A DNA stretch of 64,000 nt. Source: JAMXLO01 sp963812505. Its GTDB lineage: Bacteria > Pseudomonadota > Alphaproteobacteria > Acetobacterales > Acetobacteraceae. Below the pieces are notes generated by a model that was given only the letters and a program-made list of their open reading frames with translations, did not search any database and was not told the DNA's origin. The stretch is taken from contig CAWEVM010000007.1 in assembly GCA_963812505.1 (NCBI GenBank), forward strand, positions 62,001 to 126,000, in the 5' to 3' direction. The translations under genes and the position numbers were made by a program. This document shows, piece after piece, positions 18,634-27,086 of the stretch; position 1 is the first letter of the stretch; each line of letters opens with the position of its first letter.

Positions 18634-19523
18634 TCGTCGCGCGACGGCGGCCAATCGAGGACCGCCCATTCCTCTGGCTGACGCCGCTGTTTCTGCTGCT
18701 GGCCGCACTGTATCTTTATCCGCTGATCGACGTGACGCGGCTCAGCCTGACTGACGCGACCGACGCCGCGACGGCGACGCACTACACCTTCGCCAGTTAT
18801 CGCAGCGTACTCGGCTCGGCTGAGTTCCTGGCAATGTTGCGGGTGACCGGCATCTTCGTCGCCGCCAGCGTTGCCGGCCAACTCGTGTTCGGCATGCTGA
18901 TAGCGGCCCTGGTCTGTGAAGGCGAGCGCCGCCGGCTTCGCGGCGCCGCCATCGTCCGCGCGATCGTGCTGGTCGGCTGGGTGCTGCCCGGCGTCGTCAT
19001 CGGCATCATCTGGAAGCTGCTGCTCGACGAGTCAGGCGCTGGCATCACGGCCTACGCGGCATCACTGCTGGGCGCGCGTAACCCGATCTTCCTGTCCGCT
19101 CCGTTGCCAGCGCTGCTCTGGGTGACGATCGCCAATATCTGGCGCGGCACCGCGTTCAGCATGATCATGCAATACGCCGGGATGAAGACAGTGCCGCCGG
19201 AACTCTACGAAGCGGCAACGGTCGATGGCGCCGGGGCGTTGCAGAAATTCCGCCACATCACGCTGCCGTCCTTGCGCGGCATCCTGCTGATCAATCTGGT
19301 GCTGATCACCATCGCCACGCTGAACACATTCGACATGGTGCTGCCGCTCACCGGTGGTGGCCCAGGGCGCGCGACCGAGGTGATTGCGCTTTACATCTAC
19401 CACCTGGTGTTTTCCGAATTTCAGTTCGGCCGCGGCGCCGCGGTCGCAGTTGTGCTGATGGCGATCGGGCTCGCGCTCTCCGCCTGCTACGCGCGCATGC
19501 TGCAAAGGGAACGGGCGGCGTGA
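18612..19523 (+). CDS. Sugar ABC transporter permease (MalF-like)
   Basis: 303 residues from a GTG at 18612; a TTG at 18630 that overlaps the preceding stop (TTGA) is an alternative start. Six transmembrane segments are visible, and the permease loop motif EAATVDGAGALQKFRHITLP contacts the ATPase. It belongs to the binding-protein-dependent transport inner-membrane family. The stop overlaps the next permease by GTGA at 19520. Confidence 0.9.
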   Translation: MAQARTLIVARRRPIEDRPFLWLTPLFLLLAALYLYPLIDVTRLSLTDATDAATATHYTFASYRSVLGSAEFLAMLRVTGIFVAASVAGQLVFGMLIAALVCEGERRRLRGAAIVRAIVLVGWVLPGVVIGIIWKLLLDESGAGITAYAASLLGARNPIFLSAPLPALLWVTIANIWRGTAFSMIMQYAGMKTVPPELYEAATVDGAGALQKFRHITLPSLRGILLINLVLITIATLNTFDMVLPLTGGGPGRATEVIALYIYHLVFSEFQFGRGAAVAVVLMAIGLALSACYARMLQRERAA

Positions 19524-20449
19524 CAGACCAAAACCCCCAGAAGGCCAACCAAAACCCAGAACTCCCCCTCCCCTCGCGGGAGGGGGCCGGGGAGAGGGCG
19601 CGCGTCGTCCCCCGCCATCTACCAAGCTCAATCGCAATCTATGCCGGCTACATCGTCGTCAGCGTGATCTTCCTGTTCCCACTCCTCTGGGTCGCTTCTC
19701 TGTCACTCCGCCCAATGGCGGAGCTGTTCGCCTTCCCACCGCATCTGATCCCGCAGCATCCAACATTCGGCGCCTATAGCGACGTGCTCACCAACTCACC
19801 GCTCGCACTCTACCTGCTCAACTCGGTCAAGCTCGTCTCCGCGACTGTGCTGTGCGCTCTCGCGATCGCCGTCCCGAGCGCCTACGCGCTGTCGCGTCTG
19901 CGCTTCCGCCGACCGACGCTGAAATCGCTGGTCATGCTCGGCATGCTTGCGGTGCAACTGATATCCCCACTGGTCACGGCGCTGCCGCTGTATCGCTGGT
20001 TCTCCGCACTCGGATTGATCAACTCGCATGCCGCGCTGATCCTGGTCTATGTGGCGCTCAGCGCGCCGTTCGCCACCTGGATGCTGACCGGCTTCCTCGA
20101 CACCGTTCCCCTGGCGCTGGATGAGGCAGCGCGGATCGACGGCTGCACCCGCCTGCAATCGCTGCTGCGCGTGCTGCTGCCGGTTATGCTGCCGGGCCTT
20201 GCCTCAACCGCGATCCTGCTCGCCATCAGCTCCTGGGGGCAGTTCATCGTGCCGTTCGTGCTGCTCACACGCAGCGATCTCTATCCGGTCAGCGTCGGCA
20301 TCCTCGACTACCAGTCCAGCAGCAACTCGGTGAGCACGCATCTGCTCGCCGCCGCCGCCATCCTGTCAGCGCTGCCGGCGATGGCGACATTCATTGTGCT
20401 CCAGCGCTTCATCGTCGGCGCGCTGACCGCGGGCGCGGTGAAGGGATAG
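19520..20449 (+). CDS. Sugar ABC transporter permease (MalG-like) with a REP element in its 5' coding part
   Basis: 309 residues with six transmembrane segments and the EAA-type loop DEAARIDGCTRLQSLLRVLLP. The start is GTG at 19520. Residues about 14-27 (PELPLPSREGAGERAR) are encoded by a C/G-rich palindromic repeat and are not part of the permease family; homology begins near residue 35. An alternative is that translation starts later, but no good downstream start precedes the first membrane helix, which begins near residue 38. The ATPase partner may be the MsmK/UgpC-like gene at 27487-28605. Confidence 0.88.
   Translation: MTDQNPQKANQNPELPLPSREGAGERARVVPRHLPSSIAIYAGYIVVSVIFLFPLLWVASLSLRPMAELFAFPPHLIPQHPTFGAYSDVLTNSPLALYLLNSVKLVSATVLCALAIAVPSAYALSRLRFRRPTLKSLVMLGMLAVQLISPLVTALPLYRWFSALGLINSHAALILVYVALSAPFATWMLTGFLDTVPLALDEAARIDGCTRLQSLLRVLLPVMLPGLASTAILLAISSWGQFIVPFVLLTRSDLYPVSVGILDYQSSSNSVSTHLLAAAAILSALPAMATFIVLQRFIVGALTAGAVKG
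19561..19601 (+). repeat. REP-like C/G-rich palindromic element, copy 1 (inside coding sequence)
   Basis: The sequence CTCCCCCTCCCCTCGCGGGA, followed by a G-rich arm, forms a stem. Related copies lie at 23477-23522, 37213-37258 and 48440-48482. This copy is in frame within the second permease gene. Confidence 0.75.
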
Positions 20450-20469
20450 AACAAGCGCGCTCCTGGTTC

Positions 20470-20841
20470 TCAGGACTCCAGCAGCACCACATTCCCCGGG
20501 CCGAGCAGACGCGCGAACTCGCGATCGAACGTCACGATATGACGGCCCCTGGCACGCGCAGCCTCGGTCTGGGCGATGCCGTCCGCGAAGTCGCCCTCAC
20601 GTGCAAGCATGCGAAGCCCCGCCTCGGCGGCATGCCGATCCACATCCACACCGTGACTGCTGACGATACGCCGGATGGCGTCGGCGATTTCGTCTGTCCG
20701 ATAGCGGTAGGCACGTTTCAGTACCCATGCCAACTCGCAGAGCACGATGACGGGAATCGCCACGGTCTCGCCGCTCTCGATGACACGGGCGGCCGCCTCA
20801 GCCTGGGCCTCGTCGTCCCACGTCAGGTAGCGGACCAGCAC
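20470..20841 (-). CDS. VapC-like PIN-domain toxin lacking a usable start before its first catalytic Asp
   Basis: The frame encodes a PIN ribonuclease with Glu in VLCELAWVL, acidic residues in REGDFADGI and VTFDREFARLL. The usual opening (M-x-x-VDTNVLVRYL) is present as VDTN-VLVRYL, but between the in-frame TAG at 20880-20878 and the GTG at 20841 there is no ATG, GTG or TTG. Starting at the GTG would drop the catalytic Asp of VDTN. It follows the AbrB-type antitoxin gene, whose stop it overlaps. The toxin may be inactive, or a base may be missing from the sequence. Confidence 0.75.
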   Translation of the reverse strand: MLVRYLTWDDEAQAEAAARVIESGETVAIPVIVLCELAWVLKRAYRYRTDEIADAIRRIVSSHGVDVDRHAAEAGLRMLAREGDFADGIAQTEAARARGRHIVTFDREFARLLGPGNVVLLES

Positions 20842-20860
20842 ATTGGTATCGACACGATGC

Positions 20861-21106
20861 TCAACGGCGGCCGGGTCCTATCGCATCCCGCATTTCCTCG
20901 AGCGAGACGGGACGCTGACGCCTGCGGCGCAGCAAGCCCCTGACATCGCGCAGATCATGCCCGGCGGATGTCGCGACGAGCTCGATGCGGCCATCGGGCA
21001 ACAGCGACACGCTGACCTTCCCGCCAGGCTTGACCCCGAGATGACCAAGCACCGTCTGCCGCAGTGTCACCTGCCCTTTTGCCGTCACGGTCAACTGGAT
21101 AGCCAT
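20861..21106 (-). CDS. AbrB-family (SpoVT-like) antitoxin
   Basis: An 81-residue protein with an N-terminal swapped-hairpin AbrB DNA-binding domain (about residues 5-48, LTVTAKGQVTLRQTVLGHLG then PDGRIELV) and a basic C-terminal tail that would bind the toxin. It is the first gene of a VapBC-type module. Autoregulation is usual in the family but no operator was identified. Confidence 0.85.
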   Translation of the reverse strand: MAIQLTVTAKGQVTLRQTVLGHLGVKPGGKVSVSLLPDGRIELVATSAGHDLRDVRGLLRRRRQRPVSLEEMRDAIGPGRR

Positions 21107-21182
21107 GTCCGCCGCTAGGGTAAGGTTACTCGTGCCTTAACACTGGCCATGGATCGACTACGCGTCAATGCATCCGGTTGCC

Positions 21183-21210
21183 TTGTCCCCACCACCGAAA
21201 AGCATGATAT
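21183..21210 (+). promoter_or_regulatory. Probable promoter of the SRP RNA gene
   Basis: TTGTCC (21183-21188) and TGATAT (21205-21210) are 16 bases apart, and the predicted RNA 5' end at about 21219 lies eight bases after the second hexamer. Spacing and position fit a sigma-70-type promoter. Confidence 0.45.
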
Positions 21211-21218
21211 GCAGTCCT

Positions 21219-21315
21219 GGGAGGTCGGCGGCGGACGGGCGCCTCGCCAACCCGGTCAGGTCCGGAAGGAAGCAGCCGCAGTGAGTTTCCGCCCGGGTCG
21301 TTCGTCCGGTCTCCC
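21219..21315 (+). ncRNA. ffs: Signal recognition particle RNA, small bacterial (4.5S) type
   Basis: The highly conserved apical hairpin GTCCGGAAGGAAGCAGCC is present at about 21269-21286, with the GGAA tetraloop and asymmetric loop that bind Ffh. Flanking arms pair: GGGAG (21219-21223) with CTCCC (21311-21315), and GGACG with CGTCC inside. The size of about 97 nt suits the small SRP RNA. It lies just before dnaX, an arrangement also found in other alphaproteobacteria. Ends are estimated from pairing. Confidence 0.93.
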
Positions 21316-21369
21316 ACCGGTATCGGCAACGCATCAGGAGGGCCGCCGCGGCGGCTGTATCTGCCCCGC

Positions 21370-23139
21370 ATGTCCGGCCTGTTCGACAGCGATCAGCAGC
21401 TCGAGCCACCGCCTCCCCCGGAAGGCCCCGGCCTGTTCGGCGGCGAGACGCCAGAGCCGGTACAGGCCGTCGCGTACCGAGTGCTCGCACGCAAGTATCG
21501 CCCAACTCGCTTCGATGACCTCATCGGCCAGGACGCGATGGTGCGCATTCTGCGCAACGCCTTCGCCACCGGTCGCATCGCGCACGCCTTCATGCTCACC
21601 GGTGTTCGCGGTGTGGGCAAAACCACCACCGCCCGTATCATCGCCCGCGCGCTGAACTGCACCGCGACAGGCGCCCCCACCGCGGATCCTTGCGGCGTCT
21701 GCCCCGACTGCGTGGCGATCCTAGCCGACCGCCATCCTGACGTCGTGGAGATGGACGCTGCCAGCCGCACCGGCGTGGATGATGTGCGCGAGCTCATCGA
21801 GGCGACGCGCTACCGCCCGGTCCAGGCGCGCACCAAGGTGTTCATCGTGGACGAGGTCCACATGCTGTCGCGCAACGCGTTCAACGCTCTGCTGAAGACA
21901 CTGGAGGAACCACCGCCACACGTGAAGTTCGTGTTCGCCACCACCGAGCTGCGCAAGGTGCCGGTGACCGTGCTTTCGCGCTGCCAGCGCTTCGACCTGC
22001 GCCGTGTGCGTGTTGCGGAACTCGCCGCGCATTTCGGCCGGATCGCCACGCATGAGGCAGTGGCCGTCGAGCCCCCAGCGCTCGATCTGATCGCGCGGGC
22101 GGCGGACGGCTCGGTGCGCGATGGGCTGTCGCTGCTCGATCAGGCGATCGCCCAGGCCGACGGTCCCGTGACCGAGGCTGCTGTCACCAACATGCTGGGC
22201 CTGGCCGATCGCGGCCTGGTGTTCGATCTGATCGACGCGGTGATGTCCGGTCAGCCGCGCCAGGCGCTGCAGATCACCGAATTGGCCTACGAACGCGGCG
22301 CCGATCTCGGCATGATGCTGCAGGATCTGCTGGAGCTGACCTACACCATCACCCGCCTGAAGTCGGTGCCATCGCTGCGCGACAGCCAGGAGATGCCCGA
22401 AGCGGAACGGACGCGTGGCGCAGCGCTGGCCGACCGGCTGTCGGTCCCGGTCCTGGCCCGTGCCTGGCAGATGCTGCTCAAGGGTATCGCCGAGGTGGAA
22501 ACCGCGCCCGACCGGCGTGCCGCCGCCGAGATGGTGCTTATCCGGCTCTGCCATGTCTCGGATCTGCCGCCGCCCGGCGATCTCGTGCGTCGGCTCAGCA
22601 GCACCATCACCACGCCGGCCACCGGCGCACCCGTGCCGCCTCCGTCAGGTGGCGGAGCACGCGCGGTCGCTGGTGGCGCCCCGATCCTGGCACCCGATAC
22701 CGCGCCGCGCCTGGCGAGCTTCCGCGACGTCACAGCGCTGGTCGCCGAGAGGCGTGAGGCAATGCTGCACGCGCACCTGATCCATTCGGTGCACCTGGTC
22801 CGCTTCGCCCCTCCAGTGATCGAGCTGCGGCCGCAGGCCGAGGCGCCCAAGGATCTCGCGGCGCGTCTCGGCGCGCTGCTCACCGAGGCAACCGGCACCC
22901 GCTGGACGATCGCGTTGTCCACCGCCGAAGGCGAGGCCACGGTCGCGGATCAGGGTACCGCCGCCGATACCGCGCGCCGCACAGCCGCGGCTGACCATCC
23001 GTTGGTCCGCGCGATCATGGATGCGTTCCCCGGCGCGCGAATCGACACGGTGCATGACGCCTCAGCGGACGCTTATGGTCTGCCAATAATCGATGAACCG
23101 GAAACCGAACCCTCCGACGAGATGGAGCTTGATGAATGA
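21370..23139 (+). CDS. dnaX: DNA polymerase III subunit gamma/tau
   Basis: The 589-residue clamp-loader ATPase has Walker A GVRGVGKTT near residue 77, a zinc module of four Cys (NC, then PCGVCPDC) and sensor/Walker B region VDEVHMLSRNAFNALLKTLE. The C-terminal tau part binds polymerase and DnaB. No poly-A slippery site for gamma production was noticed. The stop overlaps ybaB (ATGA at 23136). ffs lies upstream and ybaB-recR downstream. Confidence 0.95.
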   Translation: MSGLFDSDQQLEPPPPPEGPGLFGGETPEPVQAVAYRVLARKYRPTRFDDLIGQDAMVRILRNAFATGRIAHAFMLTGVRGVGKTTTARIIARALNCTATGAPTADPCGVCPDCVAILADRHPDVVEMDAASRTGVDDVRELIEATRYRPVQARTKVFIVDEVHMLSRNAFNALLKTLEEPPPHVKFVFATTELRKVPVTVLSRCQRFDLRRVRVAELAAHFGRIATHEAVAVEPPALDLIARAADGSVRDGLSLLDQAIAQADGPVTEAAVTNMLGLADRGLVFDLIDAVMSGQPRQALQITELAYERGADLGMMLQDLLELTYTITRLKSVPSLRDSQEMPEAERTRGAALADRLSVPVLARAWQMLLKGIAEVETAPDRRAAAEMVLIRLCHVSDLPPPGDLVRRLSSTITTPATGAPVPPPSGGGARAVAGGAPILAPDTAPRLASFRDVTALVAERREAMLHAHLIHSVHLVRFAPPVIELRPQAEAPKDLAARLGALLTEATGTRWTIALSTAEGEATVADQGTAADTARRTAAADHPLVRAIMDAFPGARIDTVHDASADAYGLPIIDEPETEPSDEMELDE

Positions 23140-23459
23140 AGAACCTCTCCGGCCTGATGAAGCAGGCCCAGCAGATGCAGGAGAAAATGCAGGAGATGCA
23201 GTCCAGGCTGGAGGGCATGGAAATCGAAGGCGAGGCTGGAGCCGGTCTCGTGGCCATCACGCTGAACGGCAAGGGCGACCTGCGGCGGATCAAGATAGAC
23301 CCGAAGGTCATCGATCCGGCCGATGCCGAGATGCTCGAGGACCTGATCGTTGCCGCCCACGCCAATGCCAGGCAGAAGCTCGAAGCCGCCACCGCGGCCG
23401 AGATGCAAAAGGTCACCGGCGGTCTGCAACTGCCGCCCGGGATGAAGCTGCCCTTCTAG
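23136..23459 (+). CDS. ybaB: YbaB/EbfC family nucleoid-associated protein
   Basis: 107 residues, small alpha-beta DNA-binding dimer of the YbaB/EbfC family, opening LSGLMKQAQQMQEKMQEMQ and containing GKGDLRRIKIDP. It sits in the conserved dnaX-ybaB-recR operon and overlaps the dnaX stop. It probably contributes to nucleoid organisation or to RecR-linked repair. Confidence 0.93.
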   Translation: MKNLSGLMKQAQQMQEKMQEMQSRLEGMEIEGEAGAGLVAITLNGKGDLRRIKIDPKVIDPADAEMLEDLIVAAHANARQKLEAATAAEMQKVTGGLQLPPGMKLPF

Positions 23460-23476
23460 TGTATCGCTGTTGCGAC

Positions 23477-23522
23477 CTTCTCCCCCTCCCCTTGCGGGAG
23501 GGGGTTGGGGAAAGGGGGCCCA
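23477..23522 (+). repeat. REP-like C/G-rich palindromic element, copy 2
   Basis: TCCCCCTCCCCTTGCGGGAG plus a G-rich right arm lies between ybaB and recR, separating genes that usually touch. It is the same family as the copies near 19561, 37213 and 48440. Confidence 0.75.
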
Positions 23523-23534
23523 GCCCGCCGCACC

Positions 23535-24128
23535 ATGGGCGGCCCTGAAATCGAGACGCTGATCGGCCTGCTGGCGAGGCTGCCCGGCATGGGTCCGCGC
23601 AGCGCCCGCCGTGCGGCCCTCAAGATGCTCCAGCAGCCCGAGGCCCGTATGCTGCCGCTTGCCTCTGCGCTGGCCGAGGCCGCGCGCTCGGTGAAGTCCT
23701 GCCGCCTGTGCGGTAACCTGGACAGCCGCGATCCGTGCGCCATCTGTACCGACCCGCGGCGGGACCGCGCGCTGATCTGCGTCGTGGAGGGCGTCGGCGA
23801 CCTCTGGGCCCTGGAGCGCGCGGCGGTGTTTCAGGGCCTCTACCACGTACTCGGCGGCACGCTGTCCGCTCTGTCCGGCGTGGGACCCGAGGACCTCAGC
23901 GTCGCCCCCCTCCTGTCGCGCATCGCAGATGGTGGCGTGACCGAGGTGATTCTCGCCCTCGGTGCCACGGTCGATGGCGCCACGACCGCGCACTGGCTGA
24001 CCGACCGTCTCAAACCACTCGGCGTCGCCGTGACCCGCGTCGCGCAAGGCGTGCCGATCGGCGGCGCGCTCGACGTGCTCGACGACGGAACCCTGGCCGC
24101 GGCCCTGCGCGCCCGCCGGCCGTCGTGA
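23535..24128 (+). CDS. recR: Recombination mediator RecR
   Basis: 197 residues from the ATG at 23535; an in-frame upstream extension would translate the REP element and is rejected. It has the helix-hairpin-helix (LARLPGMGPRSARRAALKML), the four-Cys zinc finger (CRLCGNL, then CAIC) and a Toprim domain (CVVEGVGDLWALE). RecR works with RecF/RecO to load RecA on gapped DNA. The stop overlaps the following oxidase gene (GTGA). Confidence 0.95.
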   Translation: MGGPEIETLIGLLARLPGMGPRSARRAALKMLQQPEARMLPLASALAEAARSVKSCRLCGNLDSRDPCAICTDPRRDRALICVVEGVGDLWALERAAVFQGLYHVLGGTLSALSGVGPEDLSVAPLLSRIADGGVTEVILALGATVDGATTAHWLTDRLKPLGVAVTRVAQGVPIGGALDVLDDGTLAAALRARRPS

Positions 24129-25687
24129 CGTTGGCGCGCCGCGACCTGATCCAGCGGGTCGGCAAATTCGGCGGTGCCGCGGCGGCCTACCAGACCATGG
24201 CCGCGATGGGCCTGCTGCCGATCCCGGACGCCTACGCTGGTCCACCGCAGCTTCCGCCAGGAAACCGGCGCCGGGTCGTTATCATCGGCGCCGGCATCGC
24301 CGGCATGGTGCTCGCCTGGGAGCTGCGCAAGGCAGGGTATCAGCCGCTGATCCTGGAGGCTCGCACACGCGCCGGCGGCCGCAACTGGTCACTGCGCGGC
24401 GGCGACACGGTGCACGAGACCGGCAGCGTGCAGCGCGTCACCTGGGACGCCGGCCCACACATGTATTGCAATCCCGGCCCGGCACGCCTGCCGTACCACC
24501 ACCAGGGTATCCTGTCCTATTGCCGCGAAATCGGCGTGCCGCTCGAGGTGATGTGCAACGATAACCGCGGCGCCCTGCTGCAATCCGACGCGGCGTTCGA
24601 CGGTCAGCCGCAGCGCAACCGGCACATGGTCAACGACATCCGCGGCTATGTCGCCGAACTGGCGGCCAAGGCAATCGACCGTGACGCCCTCGCCGAGGCT
24701 GTCACCACCGAGGACAGGGAACGCATCCGCGCCCTGTTGCGCAACTTCGGCGCGCTCGATCAGGACTTGGCCTACCGAGGCTCCGGCCGCGCCGGCTACA
24801 GCGAGCCACCGGGCGGCGGTGACCAGAAGGGCACGCTCAGCCAGCCGCTCGACCTGCACAAGATCCTCGATGCCGGCTTCTGGCGGCAGCAGACCAACTT
24901 CGGCGAAAGCTGGGATCAGGCGGCGACGATGATGCAGCCGGTCGGTGGCATGGGCCGCATCGGCCAGGCATTCGGCCGCCAATTGGACGGGACGATCATC
25001 TACGGGGCGGAGGTGCGCGCCCTCCGGCGCAGCGGCAACGGTACACGTATCGTCTGGCGTGAGGCGAAGACCGGGCATGAGCACGCGATCGAGGCCCCTC
25101 TGGTGATCGTCACCATTCCGCTGCCCGTGCTGCGCGCCATCCCGGCGGATTTCGCCCCGGAGACCCAGGCAGCCATCGCATCGGTGGATTACGTGCCCGC
25201 GGTCAAGATCGCCTTTCAGGCCGAGCGCAGATTCTGGGAGCTGGATGCCGCGATCTACGGCGGCATCTCCTGGACCGCGCGCGATATCACCCAGGTCTGG
25301 TACCCCTCCGCCGGTATCCACCAGCAAAAGGGCATTCTGCTCGGTGCCTATATCTGGTCGGACGAGCCGGGCGAGAAGTTCACCACCATGCCGCCCGCCG
25401 CACGTGTGGAGGCCGCGCTGGCGGATGGCGAACGGCTACATCCAGACTGCCGACGGCATCTGACAAACGGTGTGTCCGTTGCGTGGAAGAACGTCCCATT
25501 CAGCGGGGGCGCCTGGGCAGAGTGGAGCCGCGACGCCCGCGCGGCGCATTACGATCCGCTGTTGAAAGGCGATGGCCCGTTCCTGTTTGCGGGCGAGCAC
25601 CTGTCCTACGTCAACGGCTGGCAGGAGGGCGCAGTGCTTTCGGCGCATCACGCGCTGCGGGAAATCGCCACACGAATGCGCAGCTGA
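24125..25687 (+). CDS. Flavin monoamine oxidase-family protein
   Basis: 520 residues from the GTG at 24125. The N-terminus ARRDLIQRVGKFGGAAAA resembles a Tat signal with twin Arg. The FAD Rossmann motif VVIIGAGIAGMVLAWELRKA is at about residue 51 and the second FAD segment RAGGRNWSLRGG near 86. The C-terminal LFAGEHLSYVNGWQEGAV is the conserved FAD-binding end of amine oxidases. It probably oxidises a primary or amino-acid-type amine in the periplasm. It is coupled to recR, and convergent with the amidase gene 4 bases downstream. Confidence 0.88.
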   Translation: MTLARRDLIQRVGKFGGAAAAYQTMAAMGLLPIPDAYAGPPQLPPGNRRRVVIIGAGIAGMVLAWELRKAGYQPLILEARTRAGGRNWSLRGGDTVHETGSVQRVTWDAGPHMYCNPGPARLPYHHQGILSYCREIGVPLEVMCNDNRGALLQSDAAFDGQPQRNRHMVNDIRGYVAELAAKAIDRDALAEAVTTEDRERIRALLRNFGALDQDLAYRGSGRAGYSEPPGGGDQKGTLSQPLDLHKILDAGFWRQQTNFGESWDQAATMMQPVGGMGRIGQAFGRQLDGTIIYGAEVRALRRSGNGTRIVWREAKTGHEHAIEAPLVIVTIPLPVLRAIPADFAPETQAAIASVDYVPAVKIAFQAERRFWELDAAIYGGISWTARDITQVWYPSAGIHQQKGILLGAYIWSDEPGEKFTTMPPAARVEAALADGERLHPDCRRHLTNGVSVAWKNVPFSGGAWAEWSRDARAAHYDPLLKGDGPFLFAGEHLSYVNGWQEGAVLSAHHALREIATRMRS

Positions 25688-25691
25688 AACG

Positions 25692-27086
25692 CTATAGCTC
25701 AGGCCGCCGCCGCCGAGTACCCATGGCCTGTTCGAAATGGTGGCCCACGCGCAGCACGGTCGCGTCGCCCCAGGCCGGCCCCATGATCTCGACCCCCAGC
25801 GGCAGTCCGGCCGGAGTGAAACCTCCGCACACCACCATCGACGGCACCGCTGCCACGTTGGCCACCGTGGTCAGTAGCGGGCGGGCGAAACCGTCATCCG
25901 GCCGCTGCTCGGTCAGCATTGGCGGCGTCCCGGCGGTCGGCGCCGTGACCAGCACGTCGAAACGTTCGAATGCTTTGGCCGTCGCCGCAATCAGGTCGGT
26001 CCGTCTGCGCTGCGCGGCGATGTAATCGGCGGCTCTTATCAGCGCACCCGCCAGCACGCGCACGCGGAACACACGCGAATAGTCGGACAACCGCTGCTTC
26101 AGCGTCGCCTCGTGCAGCGCGTACGACTCCGACGAGATGATCACGCGGCCGACCGCATTGTATTCCTGCACCGACGGCAGCGTCGCGTCCTCGACCCGGC
26201 ACCCAAGACTGCGCAGGGTCGCGGCCGCTCGGCTCATCATCTGCAGCATTTCCGGCGAGGCTGGCACGTCGTGCTCGTAGAACCGGCGGAGCAGTCCAAC
26301 ACGGAGCCCACGCAACGGCGCGGTGATCGCGGCGGCATAGGATATCTGCGGCCCCGGCACAGACGCCGGGTCGGCCGGATCGTAACCCGCCAGCGCATCG
26401 AGGAGTATCGCGCAATCCTGCGCCGTCCAGGCCATTGGGCCGGCGGTATCCAGGCTAGGCGCCAGCGGGATCACGCCGCGTCGCGACACGAGGCCTGGGG
26501 TCGGCTTGATGCCGGCGATGCCGCAATACGCCGCCGGCAGCCGGATCGAGCCGCCGGTATCCGACCCGAGCGCTCCCAGCGCCAGCCCGGCCGCCACGGC
26601 CGCGCCGGAGCCGGAACTCGACCCGCCGGTGAAGCGCCGCGTGTCCCAGGGATTGCGCGCCGGCGGCCACGGCAGGTCGAACGCCGGCCCGCCGATGGCG
26701 AATTCGTGCGTCGCCAGCTTGCCCAGCATCACCGCGCCTTCGGCGTGCAGCCGCCGAACCGTCTCGGCATCCTGCTTCGGCACGTTGTCGGCAAGGATGC
26801 GGGAATGAGCCGTCGTGCGCACGCCGGCGGTCTCGTAGATGTCCTTGTAGGCCAGCGGAATCCCAAGCAGCGGCGTATGCCTCCCGGCCATCACGGCACG
26901 CTCCGCGGCGCGCGCGGCAGCCAGCGCGTGCCGCTCGGTCACCAGCAGGAACGCGTTGAGCTGAGGGTCCTTTGCCTCGATCCGCGCCAGCAACTCCTTC
27001 ACCAGTTCCACCGGTGACAGTCGTTTTGTGGCAATCAGGCGGCTGGCCTCAGCAATGGTGAGGAAGGGCGGTGTATGACCTGTCAT
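25692..27086 (-). CDS. Amidase-signature enzyme, partner of an AtzG-like subunit
   Basis: 464 residues with the Ser-cisSer-Lys triad of the amidase signature family: Lys in AYKDIYET near residue 80, the serine-rich GGSSSGSG, and SDTGGSIRLPA. The closest functional class by context is AtzE/GatA-like amidohydrolases that work with a small AtzG/GatC-like protein, because such a gene precedes it (ATGA overlap at 27086). The substrate (amide, biuret-like or other) is not evident. Confidence 0.88.
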   Translation of the reverse strand: MTGHTPPFLTIAEASRLIATKRLSPVELVKELLARIEAKDPQLNAFLLVTERHALAAARAAERAVMAGRHTPLLGIPLAYKDIYETAGVRTTAHSRILADNVPKQDAETVRRLHAEGAVMLGKLATHEFAIGGPAFDLPWPPARNPWDTRRFTGGSSSGSGAAVAAGLALGALGSDTGGSIRLPAAYCGIAGIKPTPGLVSRRGVIPLAPSLDTAGPMAWTAQDCAILLDALAGYDPADPASVPGPQISYAAAITAPLRGLRVGLLRRFYEHDVPASPEMLQMMSRAAATLRSLGCRVEDATLPSVQEYNAVGRVIISSESYALHEATLKQRLSDYSRVFRVRVLAGALIRAADYIAAQRRRTDLIAATAKAFERFDVLVTAPTAGTPPMLTEQRPDDGFARPLLTTVANVAAVPSMVVCGGFTPAGLPLGVEIMGPAWGDATVLRVGHHFEQAMGTRRRRPEL

